Position numbers and translations under genes: made by a program. Source: Flavobacterium sp. 83 (GTDB lineage: Bacteria; Bacteroidota; Bacteroidia; Flavobacteriales; Flavobacteriaceae). Taken from it: DNA of 64,000 nucleotides. Under the pieces are notes generated by a model, which was not told the origin of the DNA, did no database searches, and saw only the letters and a list, made by a program, of their open reading frames with translations. How positions within the stretch are numbered: position 1 is the first letter of the stretch; each line of letters starts with the position of its first letter. Positions 51,625 to 60,152 of the stretch are shown here, in pieces. Where the stretch lies: contig NZ_JQMS01000001.1 in NCBI RefSeq assembly GCF_000744835.1, forward strand, positions 186,001 through 250,000. The letters run 5' to 3'.

Positions 51625-53820
51625 TTAATTTGCTACTTCACTGATAAACTTAATTCGCATCAGTCGCAATTCATCAATATCATAATCGCCTTCAAATTCT
51701 TTGAGCGCTTCTTCTATATTATCTGATTCGGATTCCATAAAATAATCATGAATTTCTTCTTGCTGATCATCATCAAGCATGTCATCAATCCAGTATTTTA
51801 TATTTAACTTGGTTCCCGAATAAACTATTTGTTCCATTTCTTTAATCAAATCATCCATCTTTAACCCTTTAGCGGAAGCAATGTCATCAAGAGATAATTT
51901 TCTATCAATGTTTTGAATGATATAAAGCTTGTTAACTGAATTGACTCCGGTAGATTTAACGACCAAATCTTCTGGACGAATAATATCGTTGTCGTCTACA
52001 TAGCGACTAATTAATTCGAGAAATGCTGCACCGTATTTCTTGGCTTTCCCTTCCCCAACCCCATGAATATTAATCAATTCTTCTTGGGAAATCGGATACT
52101 TCAATGCCATATCTTCTAGTGATGGATCCTGAAAAACCACAAAGGGAGGAACACCTAATTTCTTAGATACTTTTTTACGTAAATCACGCAACATACCCAT
52201 CAACAACTCATCGGCAGTTCCTGTAGATTTTGCTGCAGTAACAATTGCTTCATCTTCGGATTCATTGTATTCATGATCCTCGGACATCATAAAGGATTCT
52301 CTATTTTTAATAAAATGCAATCCTTTTTCAGTGATTTTTACGATTCCGTAGGTTTCAATGTCTTTGGACAAAAGCCCGGCAACAAGAACTTGTCGCAATA
52401 AAGCCATCCAATATTTCTCATCATGCTCTGAACCACATCCAAAAAAAGACTGCGTATCGGTTCTATGTGCTTTGATAACGGCATTGACACGGCCAATCAA
52501 CGTAAAAACAACTTCTTTCGATTTATACAAATGCTTCGTATCGCGTACTACTTCCAATAGTTTCACGACTTCATCCAGGGCTTCTACTTTTGTTTTAGGA
52601 TTTCTTACATTGTCATCCATATCAGCTCCATCTCCATTAACATCGTCAAATTCTTCCCCGAAATAATGAAGCAGAAACCTTCTTCTGGACATCGAAGTTT
52701 CGGCATAAGCTACCACTTCCTGCAATAGAGCGAACCCAATTTCCTGCTCAGCAACAGGCTTGCCAGACATGAATTTTTCTAACTTCTCAACATCTTTATA
52801 GGAATAATAGGCAAGACAATGACCTTCGCCACCGTCACGCCCCGCACGACCGGTTTCCTGATAATAACTTTCTAATGATTTAGGAATATCGTGATGAATA
52901 ACAAAACGAACGTCCGGCTTATCTATTCCCATACCAAAAGCAATAGTTGCCACCACTACATCAACATCCTCCATAAGAAACATATCCTGATGTTTGGCTC
53001 GGGTTTTGGCATCCAATCCTGCATGATAAGGCACAGCACTTATCCCGTTTACCTGCAAAACTTCGGCAATTGCCTCCACTTTTTTACGGCTTAAACAATA
53101 AATAATTCCTGACTTTCCTTTGTGCTGTTTGATAAAACGGATAATATCCGACTCAATATTTTTAGTTTTTGTACGTACTTCGTAATATAAATTAGGTCTG
53201 TTGAAAGATGCTTTGAAAGTGGTAGCATCCGTCATATCTAAATTTTTGAGAATATCCTCCTGAACTTTTGGCGTAGCCGTAGCGGTCAAGCCAATGATAG
53301 GCACATCCCCTAATTGTTTGATAATGTGTTTTAGATTCCGGTATTCCGGTCTAAAATCATGCCCCCATTCCGAGATACAATGCGCTTCATCGATAGCCAC
53401 AAAAGAAATGGGTACTGTCTGGAGGAAAGCAACATATTCTTCTTTAGTTAATGATTCAGGAGCAACATATAACAATTTGGTTAAACCGGAAGTAATGTCC
53501 TTTTTAACCTGTGTGATTTCAGTTTTGGTCAGGGAAGAGTTTAAAACATGGGCAACACCATTTTCGGAAGACAAACTACGAATGGCATCAACCTGATTTT
53601 TCATCAAAGCGATTAAAGGCGAAACTACAATAGCAGTCCCTTCTTGAATTAGGGCAGGCAATTGATAACAAAGTGACTTCCCGCCTCCTGTTGGCATAAT
53701 AACAAATGTGTTTTGCTTATTAAGTAGACTTTTAATAACTTGTTCTTGCAATCCTCTAAATTGACTGAAGCCAAAATATTTTTTTAATTCTTTGTGGATA
53801 TCAATTTCGTTTGAATTCAT
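51625..53820 (-). CDS. recQ: ATP-dependent DNA helicase RecQ
   Basis: A 731-residue 3'-5' helicase in recombination and fork repair. Helicase core: MPTGGGKSLCYQLPA (about 42-56), DEAH box in VAIDEAHCISEWGHDFRPEY, and the arginine-finger motif QETGRAGRDGGEG. A zinc/winged-helix RQC region follows (about 380-520). An HRDC domain (about 545-615) has VFQDPSLEDMALKYP and GVGEGKAKKYG. The zinc-binding Cys set of RecQ is not obvious, a feature of many Bacteroidetes RecQ proteins. A further acidic C-terminal extension of about 110 residues is beyond E. coli length. It is divergent from kdsD. Confidence 0.93.
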   Translation of the reverse strand: MNSNEIDIHKELKKYFGFSQFRGLQEQVIKSLLNKQNTFVIMPTGGGKSLCYQLPALIQEGTAIVVSPLIALMKNQVDAIRSLSSENGVAHVLNSSLTKTEITQVKKDITSGLTKLLYVAPESLTKEEYVAFLQTVPISFVAIDEAHCISEWGHDFRPEYRNLKHIIKQLGDVPIIGLTATATPKVQEDILKNLDMTDATTFKASFNRPNLYYEVRTKTKNIESDIIRFIKQHKGKSGIIYCLSRKKVEAIAEVLQVNGISAVPYHAGLDAKTRAKHQDMFLMEDVDVVVATIAFGMGIDKPDVRFVIHHDIPKSLESYYQETGRAGRDGGEGHCLAYYSYKDVEKLEKFMSGKPVAEQEIGFALLQEVVAYAETSMSRRRFLLHYFGEEFDDVNGDGADMDDNVRNPKTKVEALDEVVKLLEVVRDTKHLYKSKEVVFTLIGRVNAVIKAHRTDTQSFFGCGSEHDEKYWMALLRQVLVAGLLSKDIETYGIVKITEKGLHFIKNRESFMMSEDHEYNESEDEAIVTAAKSTGTADELLMGMLRDLRKKVSKKLGVPPFVVFQDPSLEDMALKYPISQEELINIHGVGEGKAKKYGAAFLELISRYVDDNDIIRPEDLVVKSTGVNSVNKLYIIQNIDRKLSLDDIASAKGLKMDDLIKEMEQIVYSGTKLNIKYWIDDMLDDDQQEEIHDYFMESESDNIEEALKEFEGDYDIDELRLMRIKFISEVAN

Positions 53821-53822
53821 TC

Positions 53823-53851
53823 TTGATTATGTGGTATTTTGTATAAATTTG
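53823..53851 (+). promoter_or_regulatory. Putative promoter TTG-N18-TAAATTTG of the kdsD operon
   Basis: TTG at 53823-53825 and TAAATTTG at 53844-53851 are spaced 18 nt. It lies 54 nt before the TTG start at 53906 and excludes any start upstream of about 53857. Confidence 0.5.
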
Positions 53852-53905
53852 CATTACATAAAGATACAAAATTCTTTTAAACATACAAATTTTAACCATT
53901 CTGTT

Positions 53906-54871
53906 TTGACAACAAACGAAAATATATTGGCTAGCGCCAAAAAAACTATTTTATCTGAAAGTGAAGCAATTGCCAAACTAACTGAATATCTTGATGAAAA
54001 CTTCATTGAAGCTACACAAAATATCTATAACTCCAAAGGTAGATTAATAGTTACAGGCATTGGAAAAAGCGCCATTATTGCCCAAAAAATGGTAGCCACT
54101 TTTAATTCTACCGGAACACCCTCTTTATTTCTTCATGCTTCCGAAGCGATACATGGTGATTTAGGAATGGTTCAAAACGAAGATGTAATTATTTGTATTT
54201 CAAAAAGTGGTAACAGCCCTGAAATAAAAGTACTAGTACCGCTTTTAAAACGTTTTGGCAATACACTAATTGCCATTACCGGAAACATGACTTCTTTTCT
54301 CGCTAAAGGTTCCGACTTTGTTTTAAACACTACAGTCGAAGCAGAGGCATGCCCTAATAATCTGGCTCCTACTAATAGTACAACTGCGCAATTAGTCATG
54401 GGCGATGCTATTGCGGTATGCCTTATGGAAATGCGCGATTTCAAACCAGAAGATTTTGCTGTATACCATCCAGGAGGAGCTTTAGGTAAAAAATTATTAT
54501 TACGCGTAAAAGACATGTTAGAGCATACTTTGAAACCAATGGTTACTCCTGACACACCGATAAAGAAAGTAATTTTCGAAATTTCAGAGAAACGACTTGG
54601 CGTAACAGCCGTTGTGGATCAAGATAAAGTGATTGGAATTATTACCGATGGTGATATCCGAAGAATGCTAAATGACCGCGATTCATTTACTGATTTGACT
54701 GCCAAAGACATTATGACTAAAAACCCCAAATTAATAACATCTACAGCCATGGTTGTTGATGCATTGAATATTCTGGAAGACTTTTCCATTACACAATTAG
54801 TGGTAGTAGACAATGGTGAGTACAAAGGCGTATTACATTTACACGATATTTTAAAAGAAGGAATAGTATAA
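53906..54871 (+). CDS. kdsD: D-arabinose-5-phosphate isomerase (KpsF/KdsD family)
   Basis: About 321 residues from TTG 53906, the family's usual length. The reading frame runs further upstream, but that part reads like untranslated DNA and contains the promoter. A SIS domain (about 30-165) with GIGKSA, HGDLGMV and SGNSPE is followed by two CBS units (about 200-320). The enzyme makes arabinose-5-phosphate from ribulose-5-phosphate for KDO in LPS. Its stop overlaps the tatC start by one base (TAATG), so it heads the kdsD-tatC-CMD operon. Confidence 0.92.
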   Translation: MTTNENILASAKKTILSESEAIAKLTEYLDENFIEATQNIYNSKGRLIVTGIGKSAIIAQKMVATFNSTGTPSLFLHASEAIHGDLGMVQNEDVIICISKSGNSPEIKVLVPLLKRFGNTLIAITGNMTSFLAKGSDFVLNTTVEAEACPNNLAPTNSTTAQLVMGDAIAVCLMEMRDFKPEDFAVYHPGGALGKKLLLRVKDMLEHTLKPMVTPDTPIKKVIFEISEKRLGVTAVVDQDKVIGIITDGDIRRMLNDRDSFTDLTAKDIMTKNPKLITSTAMVVDALNILEDFSITQLVVVDNGEYKGVLHLHDILKEGIV

Positions 54872-55686
54872 TGGCAAAGAAAAACTTAAACGAAATGTCG
54901 TTTTTAGATCATCTTGAAGAATTAAGATGGTTACTGGTTAGAAGTACTATAGCAGTTTTAATCCTTGCAACGGTTACTTTTTTTATTAGTGATTACATAT
55001 TTGATGTAATCATTTTTGGACCTACACATGCTGATTTCATCACCTACCGTTTTTTTTGTGATTTATCGCATACCTTAGGTTTTGCTGATAGTATTTGCGT
55101 AACCGAAATGCCCTTTATAATCCAAAACACGGATATGGAAGGTCAAGTTAACGTATTGGTCTGGACCTGTATTTTGGCTGGATTTATTCTGGGATTCCCT
55201 TATATTTTGTGGGAAATATGGAAGTTTATCAGTCCCGCTTTGTATGAAAAAGAAAAAAAGCATGCAAAACTTTTTATTTTTGTTTCCTCATTACTTTTCT
55301 TTTTAGGAGTCCTATTTGGCTATTTTGTAGTAGTACCAATGTCGGTTAACTTTTTTGCTACTTTCAAAATAAGCGATGTTGTAAAAAACCAGTTCAGCAT
55401 TGATTCTTACATCGGTATGGTAAAAACAAGTGTTGTAGCCAGCGGTTTGTTTTTTGAATTACCAATAATCATCTACTTCTTGACCAAACTTGGATTAGTA
55501 ACTCCTGAATTTTTAAGAAAATACTGGAAATATGCCGTAATCATAATACTTATTGTCGCAGCGATTGTTACGCCGCCTGATGTAGTAAGTCAAACTATTG
55601 TTGCTATCCCTATGTTAATAATCTACGAATTGAGTATCTTAATTTCAAAAATGGTAGTACGAAATCAAAAAAAAGCAAATGGCTGA
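54871..55686 (+). CDS. tatC: Sec-independent protein translocase TatC
   Basis: A 271-residue inner-membrane protein that binds twin-arginine signal peptides. The start NEMSFLDHLEELRWLL contains the TatC-typical F-x-H-L-x-E-L-R. Six hydrophobic helices are visible at about 20-40, 89-112, 128-150, 175-195, 215-235 and 238-258. The conserved Pro/Glu region is in LFFELPIIIYFL (near 185). It lies in an operon with kdsD and a CMD protein, overlapping the latter by 8 nt. No tatA is present here. Confidence 0.95.
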   Translation: MAKKNLNEMSFLDHLEELRWLLVRSTIAVLILATVTFFISDYIFDVIIFGPTHADFITYRFFCDLSHTLGFADSICVTEMPFIIQNTDMEGQVNVLVWTCILAGFILGFPYILWEIWKFISPALYEKEKKHAKLFIFVSSLLFFLGVLFGYFVVVPMSVNFFATFKISDVVKNQFSIDSYIGMVKTSVVASGLFFELPIIIYFLTKLGLVTPEFLRKYWKYAVIIILIVAAIVTPPDVVSQTIVAIPMLIIYELSILISKMVVRNQKKANG

Positions 55687-56032
55687 TATAATTCAAGAAT
55701 TCAACGAATACCGTTCAAAAATGAACGAAAAATTATTGGCAGACAATAATAAAATTGTAAAACGTATTTTTAATTTAGATACCAATGCATATGCAGCGGG
55801 AGCACTGGATGTAAAAACAAAAGAGCTTCTGGGATTGGTAGCTTCGGCAGTTTTACGTTGTGATGATTGCGTAAAATACCATTTGGAAACCAGCTATAAA
55901 GAAGGTGTGACCAAAGAAGAAATGATGGAAGCAATGGGAATCGCTACACTTGTAGGCGGAACCATTGTGGTTCCACATTTAAGAAGGGCGTATGAATTCT
56001 GGGAAGCACTTGAAGAAAACGGAACAAAATAA
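55679..56032 (+). CDS. Carboxymuconolactone decarboxylase-family protein
   Basis: A 117-residue small helical protein of the CMD / AhpD-like fold. The motif LRCDDCVKYHLETSYKEG (about 61-78) gives the C-x-x-C-x-x-x-H active-site pattern of the peroxidase-like subgroup rather than true decarboxylases, so a thiol-disulfide or peroxide role is more likely. GGTIVVPHLRRAYEF is a typical end. It starts inside the last codons of tatC (8-nt overlap), so translation is coupled. Confidence 0.88.
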   Translation: MADIIQEFNEYRSKMNEKLLADNNKIVKRIFNLDTNAYAAGALDVKTKELLGLVASAVLRCDDCVKYHLETSYKEGVTKEEMMEAMGIATLVGGTIVVPHLRRAYEFWEALEENGTK

Positions 56033-56127
56033 TATTTTTCTCTGCATAAAAAAAGCAGTTCCTATTCTTCAAACCAACAACTTCAATAAGTAAGAAACTA
56101 AATAATTGTTAAGAAGTAAAACCGTTC

Positions 56128-56200
56128 AACTGTTTATTCGTTTATTTGACACGATCAAGCAGTTAAACGAATAAACAGTTAACCCGTTAAACGATTAAAC
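56128..56200 (+). repeat. Perfect 17-bp inverted repeat and 8-nt-period array before lptB
   Basis: AACTGTTTATTCGTTTA (56128-56144) is perfectly complementary to 56164-56180 around a 19-nt loop. From 56163 the sequence reads in 8-nt units TTAAACGA, ATAAACAG, TTAACCCG, TTAAACGA, TTAAACTA, ending about 7 nt before the lptB ATG. It combines the array and hairpin features seen near gap. Confidence 0.65.
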
Positions 56201-56208
56201 TAAAGAAT

Positions 56209-56949
56209 ATGAAATTAAGAGCCGAAAATCTCATAAAAACCTATAAAGGTCGCAGTGTTGTAAAAGGCATTTCGGTAGAAGTGAATCAAGGCGAAATCGT
56301 AGGGCTTTTAGGACCTAACGGTGCCGGAAAAACAACTTCGTTTTATATGATAGTAGGATTGGTTAAACCAAATTCAGGCAATATATTTTTAGACGATTTG
56401 AATATCACCGACTATCCTATGTACAAAAGAGCACAGCAGGGAATTGGATATTTAGCACAGGAAGCTTCTGTTTTCAGAAAATTAAGTATTGAAGACAACA
56501 TATTAAGCGTACTTCAATTGACTAAACTATCCAAAGCCGAACAAGAGGCTAAGATGGAAAGTTTAATCGAGGAATTTAGCTTAGAACACATTCGAACCAA
56601 TCGCGGTGATTTACTTTCCGGTGGAGAACGCCGTCGTACAGAAATTGCACGCTGTCTGGCTACCGACCCAAAATTTATATTACTGGATGAACCTTTTGCT
56701 GGTGTCGATCCAGTTGCCGTTGAAGACATTCAAAGAATTGTAGCGCAATTAAAAAACAAAAACATTGGTATTCTTATTACCGATCACAATGTTCAGGAAA
56801 CGTTAGCAATCACTGATAAAACTTATTTAATGTTTGAAGGCGGAATCCTTAAAGCAGGTATCCCCGAAGAATTAGTGGAAGATGAAATGGTTCGTCGTGT
56901 GTATTTGGGACAAAATTTCGAGTTGAGAAAGAAGAAATTGGAGTTTTAA
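56209..56949 (+). CDS. lptB: LPS export ABC transporter ATPase
   Basis: A 246-residue ATPase of the Lpt machine that extracts LPS from the inner membrane and drives it through the LptA bridge. Walker A GPNGAGKTT (about 38-46), Q-loop, ABC signature LSGGERRRTEIAR (about 136-148), Walker B FILLDEPFAGVDP (about 158-170) and the H-loop DHNV are intact. SVFRKLSIEDN matches the LptB coupling region. lptF, lptG and lptC are not in the window. The start is preceded by a repeat hairpin rather than an obvious promoter. Confidence 0.95.
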   Translation: MKLRAENLIKTYKGRSVVKGISVEVNQGEIVGLLGPNGAGKTTSFYMIVGLVKPNSGNIFLDDLNITDYPMYKRAQQGIGYLAQEASVFRKLSIEDNILSVLQLTKLSKAEQEAKMESLIEEFSLEHIRTNRGDLLSGGERRRTEIARCLATDPKFILLDEPFAGVDPVAVEDIQRIVAQLKNKNIGILITDHNVQETLAITDKTYLMFEGGILKAGIPEELVEDEMVRRVYLGQNFELRKKKLEF

Positions 56950-57037
56950 AAAAGTGGTCCGTTTTTGAGTGATTAGAAGCTTGACTATAAATAACTATTT
57001 CATCATTTTTTTTAGCCAAACCTAAAAACTCATAAAA

Positions 57038-57274
57038 ATGGAAGATCAAAACAAACCAAGTCAACAGACACTAGAGAAATGGAGTAAAGATCCCGACAAT
57101 TGGATTTGGGGAATATTTTACTACAACAAAGAAGACAACCGTATTTTGCCTCCTAAAAAAAATGCTTCAATAGGAAACACCATAAACTTTGCCAATCCCA
57201 AATCTATACTTTTTATGATTGGAGCTTTATTATTTTTTGCTTTTGTAATCTTTTCTATCTTGAAAAAGCAATAA
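57038..57274 (+). CDS. DUF5808-like small membrane protein
   Basis: 78 residues. KWSKDPDNWIWGIFYYNKEDNRILPPKK and INFANPKS match the DUF5808 pattern. A C-terminal membrane helix (about 55-76, LFMIGALLFFAFVIFSIL) anchors it. The role is unknown. It lies between lptB and a convergent glycosidase gene, whose stop codon is adjacent to its own. It carries no lipobox. Confidence 0.75.
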   Translation: MEDQNKPSQQTLEKWSKDPDNWIWGIFYYNKEDNRILPPKKNASIGNTINFANPKSILFMIGALLFFAFVIFSILKKQ

Positions 57275-58138
57275 TTACTCCACAGTAATATACCGCAACT
57301 GCTGCAAATCACCATTGTAAATATTGACATCGACATTTCCTTTTATTCCTGAAACTGAGGCTTTTTCAGTGAACTGCCAGAACAGCCAATCATCATCTAT
57401 TTCTTCTCTGTAAAAATTGTAATTGGCAATCCAAAAAAGATAATCACTAAATTCATCTTTTAAAAAATCATCATAATATTTCTCGCCTGTATAAATAATA
57501 GGTTTTACTCCATAATGCAATTCCACAGTTTTTAACCAGCGTTTCAATCCAACTTTCAAACTATCGAGCGATTGATTTTTTGGAAGTTTTTCAATATCTA
57601 AAATAGGAGGTAAATCCCCTTTATCAAGTGTTACAGTTTTTATGAAAAGTGCCGCTTGTTCAAGTGAATTTTCATTGGGACGGTAATAATGGTAGGCACC
57701 CCGAATCATTTTATTTTCTTTGGCGCCAAGCCAGTTTCGATTAAACTGACGATCTTTTCTATCTCTCCCTACTGTGGCTCTTATAAAAACAAAATGTAAG
57801 GGATATTTATTTTCCAAAGTATCTACATAAGACCAACTGATTTTTCCTTGATATTCTGAAACATCCAAACCAATGCTTTTCCCTTCGTGTTTTTCTAAAA
57901 CCTGAAAATTACGAACATCAGAAATACGCTTATCTTTAGCAGTCTCACTAAGTACCTTATCTGATTTAAAACTGAAATAATAAGCTAAGCCATTCCGATA
58001 ATGATACCCAATCCCAATAACCAGTAAAATAAAAAAAGTAACAACTGAAAAACGCATGAACTTGCCCGAGAAAATCGAGGCTTTCTTTTTTGGTTTACGA
58101 GTTCTTGTGGTTTGTCGTCGGACCAGTTTTTTTTTCAT
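57275..58138 (-). CDS. Membrane-anchored GH25 family muramidase
   Basis: A 287-residue lysozyme-like glycosidase cutting the MurNAc-GlcNAc bond of peptidoglycan. A very basic N-terminus and one membrane helix (about 32-50) place the domain in the periplasm. GH25 motifs: IGLDVSEYQGKISW (about 88-101), the acidic catalytic pair in LPPILDIEKLP, FWIANYN, and the final LFWQFTEK and VDVNIYNGD. It is likely a cell-wall remodelling enzyme rather than a phage lysozyme, since no phage genes are near. It runs towards the DUF5808-like gene, with no spacing between stops, and follows pssA on the same strand by 8 nt. Confidence 0.9.
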   Translation of the reverse strand: MKKKLVRRQTTRTRKPKKKASIFSGKFMRFSVVTFFILLVIGIGYHYRNGLAYYFSFKSDKVLSETAKDKRISDVRNFQVLEKHEGKSIGLDVSEYQGKISWSYVDTLENKYPLHFVFIRATVGRDRKDRQFNRNWLGAKENKMIRGAYHYYRPNENSLEQAALFIKTVTLDKGDLPPILDIEKLPKNQSLDSLKVGLKRWLKTVELHYGVKPIIYTGEKYYDDFLKDEFSDYLFWIANYNFYREEIDDDWLFWQFTEKASVSGIKGNVDVNIYNGDLQQLRYITVE

Positions 58139-58146
58139 TTAAAAAA

Positions 58147-58863
58147 CTACTTTTTAAGCCATTTGTTATTCACTACCGAAAGTAAAACATAAAAAATAAT
58201 CACCAACGGAATACCTAAATATTGAAAGAAAACTAACAACAAAATGGATAGTAGTAGAAAGATAATCTGAAGTGCATTCTCTTTGAAACTAAACTTTTTA
58301 ATTTTTAATGAAAACAACGGAATTTCAGCATTCAGGATATAAGCACTTAATAAAGTTATAACCAATAAAACCCATTGATCCGTCAAGATTTCAAGGAGCA
58401 ATAAAGAATCCGAATATTTCAAAACTAGCGGTAAACTTAAAATAAACAAAGCATTAGCGGGCGTTGGCAAACCTATGAAAGAATCCGTTTGACGTGTATC
58501 GATATTAAAATTGGCCAAGCGATAACAAGAACCCAAAGTGATAATAAAACCTACATAAGGAAAAATTTGCATATAACTCTCTGACATAGCAGTTGAAGTA
58601 TTAATCATTAGCTGATACATCACTAAACCAGGAACAACACCACTAGTAACCATATCCGCTAAAGAATCCAACTGCAAACCCAACGGACTGGAGACTTTGA
58701 ATAACCGGGCAAAAAAGCCATCAAAAAAATCTAAAAAGATACCAAGGCATACAAAATAAAAAGCCATTTCATAATACCGATGAAATGCAAAAACCAAAGC
58801 AATACAGCCACAAAAAAGGTTGAGTAACGTAATGATATTCGGGATGTGCTTTTTAATATTCAT
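58147..58863 (-). CDS. pssA: CDP-diacylglycerol--serine O-phosphatidyltransferase
   Basis: A 238-residue inner-membrane enzyme making phosphatidylserine, precursor of phosphatidylethanolamine. The CDP-alcohol phosphatidyltransferase signature D-G-x2-A-R-x8-G-x3-D-x3-D is seen in FDGFFARLF and GLQLDSLADM (about 48-72). About six to seven hydrophobic helices fill the rest. The N-terminus KHIPNIITLLNLFCG is typical of PssA. psd is not next to it. A -7 box lies 30 nt upstream, and the GH25 gene follows 8 nt after its stop. Confidence 0.93.
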   Translation of the reverse strand: MNIKKHIPNIITLLNLFCGCIALVFAFHRYYEMAFYFVCLGIFLDFFDGFFARLFKVSSPLGLQLDSLADMVTSGVVPGLVMYQLMINTSTAMSESYMQIFPYVGFIITLGSCYRLANFNIDTRQTDSFIGLPTPANALFILSLPLVLKYSDSLLLLEILTDQWVLLVITLLSAYILNAEIPLFSLKIKKFSFKENALQIIFLLLSILLLVFFQYLGIPLVIIFYVLLSVVNNKWLKK

Positions 58864-58892
58864 AATGCAAAAGTTTAGTGATTCAAAGTTGG

Positions 58893-58900
58893 CAAATTTA
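58893..58900 (-). promoter_or_regulatory. Putative -7 promoter element (TAAATTTG) of pssA
   Basis: A perfect TAnnTTTG match on the minus strand, 29 nt before the pssA ATG. Confidence 0.45.
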
Positions 58901-59007
58901 GCATAATAAGTGACGGAGAAGTACGTTTTTTAATAGAGATTTTTCAACAGCCGATTCTTGTTCCTATATATTTATCCAAAGGAAGAAATAAGCTCAGTAA
59001 AAAATTA

Positions 59008-59015
59008 TATTTTTG
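59008..59015 (+). promoter_or_regulatory. Putative -7 promoter element (TATTTTTG)
   Basis: A TAnnTTTG match 41 nt before the PorV/PorQ-like gene, in a very T-rich stretch. Confidence 0.35.
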
Positions 59016-59056
59016 ATAAAAATTAAACAGACTTTCGGTTTGTAAAAATAATACTA

Positions 59057-60127
59057 TTGAAAAAAGGCTTCGTATTGTTATTGCTATTGGTTTGTACTGT
59101 AAATCACAGTCAGGCTGTCAGGAAATACTCGAATGAGTTTATGAATATCGGCGTGGATGCGGCAGCTTTAGGTATGTCAAATACTGTCGTGGCCTCAACC
59201 AGCGATGTCAATTCAGGATATTGGAATCCTGCAGGACTCATCCATCTGGAAGATCATCAAGTATCGTTAATGCATGCCAACTATTTTGCCAATATTGCCC
59301 AATATGATTATGCTGCTTATGCTAGCCCTATAGATGACCGCAGTGCTTGGGGGATTTCTTTAATTCGTTTTGGCGTGGATGATATTTTGAATACTACTGA
59401 ATTAATCGACAGTCAAGGCAATATTGACTACAACCGAATCTCTCTTTTTTCTACGGCCGATTATGGTTTTACTTTTTCGTATGCCAGAAAGCTTCCTGTA
59501 CCCGGATTTCAGTATGGCGTAAATGCGAAAGTGATCCGTCGTATTATTGGGAAATTTGCCAGTTCTTGGGGATTTGGTTTTGATATTGGATTACAATTCG
59601 AAAAAAATGATTGGCAATTTGGACTCATTATCCGTGATATAACCACCACTTATAACGTATGGAATATTGATGAAGTCGAGTATAAAAAAATTGCCAATGC
59701 CATTCCCGGAGAAAACCAAGAACTACCGGAAAGCACAGAGATTACAGCTCCAAAAGCACAACTGGGAATAGCCAAAAAATTCCTCATTCACTACGATTAC
59801 AGCATTATGGCTGCTGCCAATATGAATATGCGGTTTACCAAAACCAATGATGCTTTCTCAACTGATTTTATAAGTATTGATCCAGCGATAGGACTGGAAT
59901 TTGGCTATACTGATTTGGTCTTTCTACGTGCTGGCGTTGGGAATTTCCAAAAGGTACAACAATTGGACAGTACCGAAAAAGTAGGATTTCAACCCAATAT
60001 TGGATTGGGCTTTAAATACAAAGGCATTCAAATTGATTATGCACTAACCGATTTAGGCAATCAAAGTACCGCTCTATATTCGAATATTTTTTCGGTGAAA
60101 GTAGATTTAGGTTTGTTTCGCAATTAA
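59057..60127 (+). CDS. PorV/PorQ-family outer-membrane barrel protein
   Basis: A 356-residue protein starting at TTG 59057. The signal peptide (about 1-20) is followed by NEFMNIGVDAAALGMSNTVVASTSDVNSGYWNPAGL (read in parts), a hallmark of the PorV/PorQ group (FadL-like barrels). Repeated amphipathic strands run to an aromatic-ended strand KVDLGLFRN. PorV shuttles T9SS cargo to the attachment complex, and PorQ-like paralogues are of less certain role. The window holds a T9SS type B cargo (30018) but no porU, so this is a paralogue and not demonstrably PorV. The DUF4105 gene follows 25 nt downstream. Confidence 0.85.
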   Translation: MKKGFVLLLLLVCTVNHSQAVRKYSNEFMNIGVDAAALGMSNTVVASTSDVNSGYWNPAGLIHLEDHQVSLMHANYFANIAQYDYAAYASPIDDRSAWGISLIRFGVDDILNTTELIDSQGNIDYNRISLFSTADYGFTFSYARKLPVPGFQYGVNAKVIRRIIGKFASSWGFGFDIGLQFEKNDWQFGLIIRDITTTYNVWNIDEVEYKKIANAIPGENQELPESTEITAPKAQLGIAKKFLIHYDYSIMAAANMNMRFTKTNDAFSTDFISIDPAIGLEFGYTDLVFLRAGVGNFQKVQQLDSTEKVGFQPNIGLGFKYKGIQIDYALTDLGNQSTALYSNIFSVKVDLGLFRN

Positions 60128-60152
60128 TTATATTTATTAAATCATCAAGTCA

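Noticed and set aside
53792..53905. 38-residue N-terminal extension of kdsD
   Set aside because: It contains the recQ start region and the kdsD promoter, and the family begins at about residue 39.
57275..58138. Phage lysozyme and prophage remnant
   Set aside because: The GH25 protein has a membrane anchor and housekeeping neighbours. No phage structural, integrase or attachment sequences were seen.
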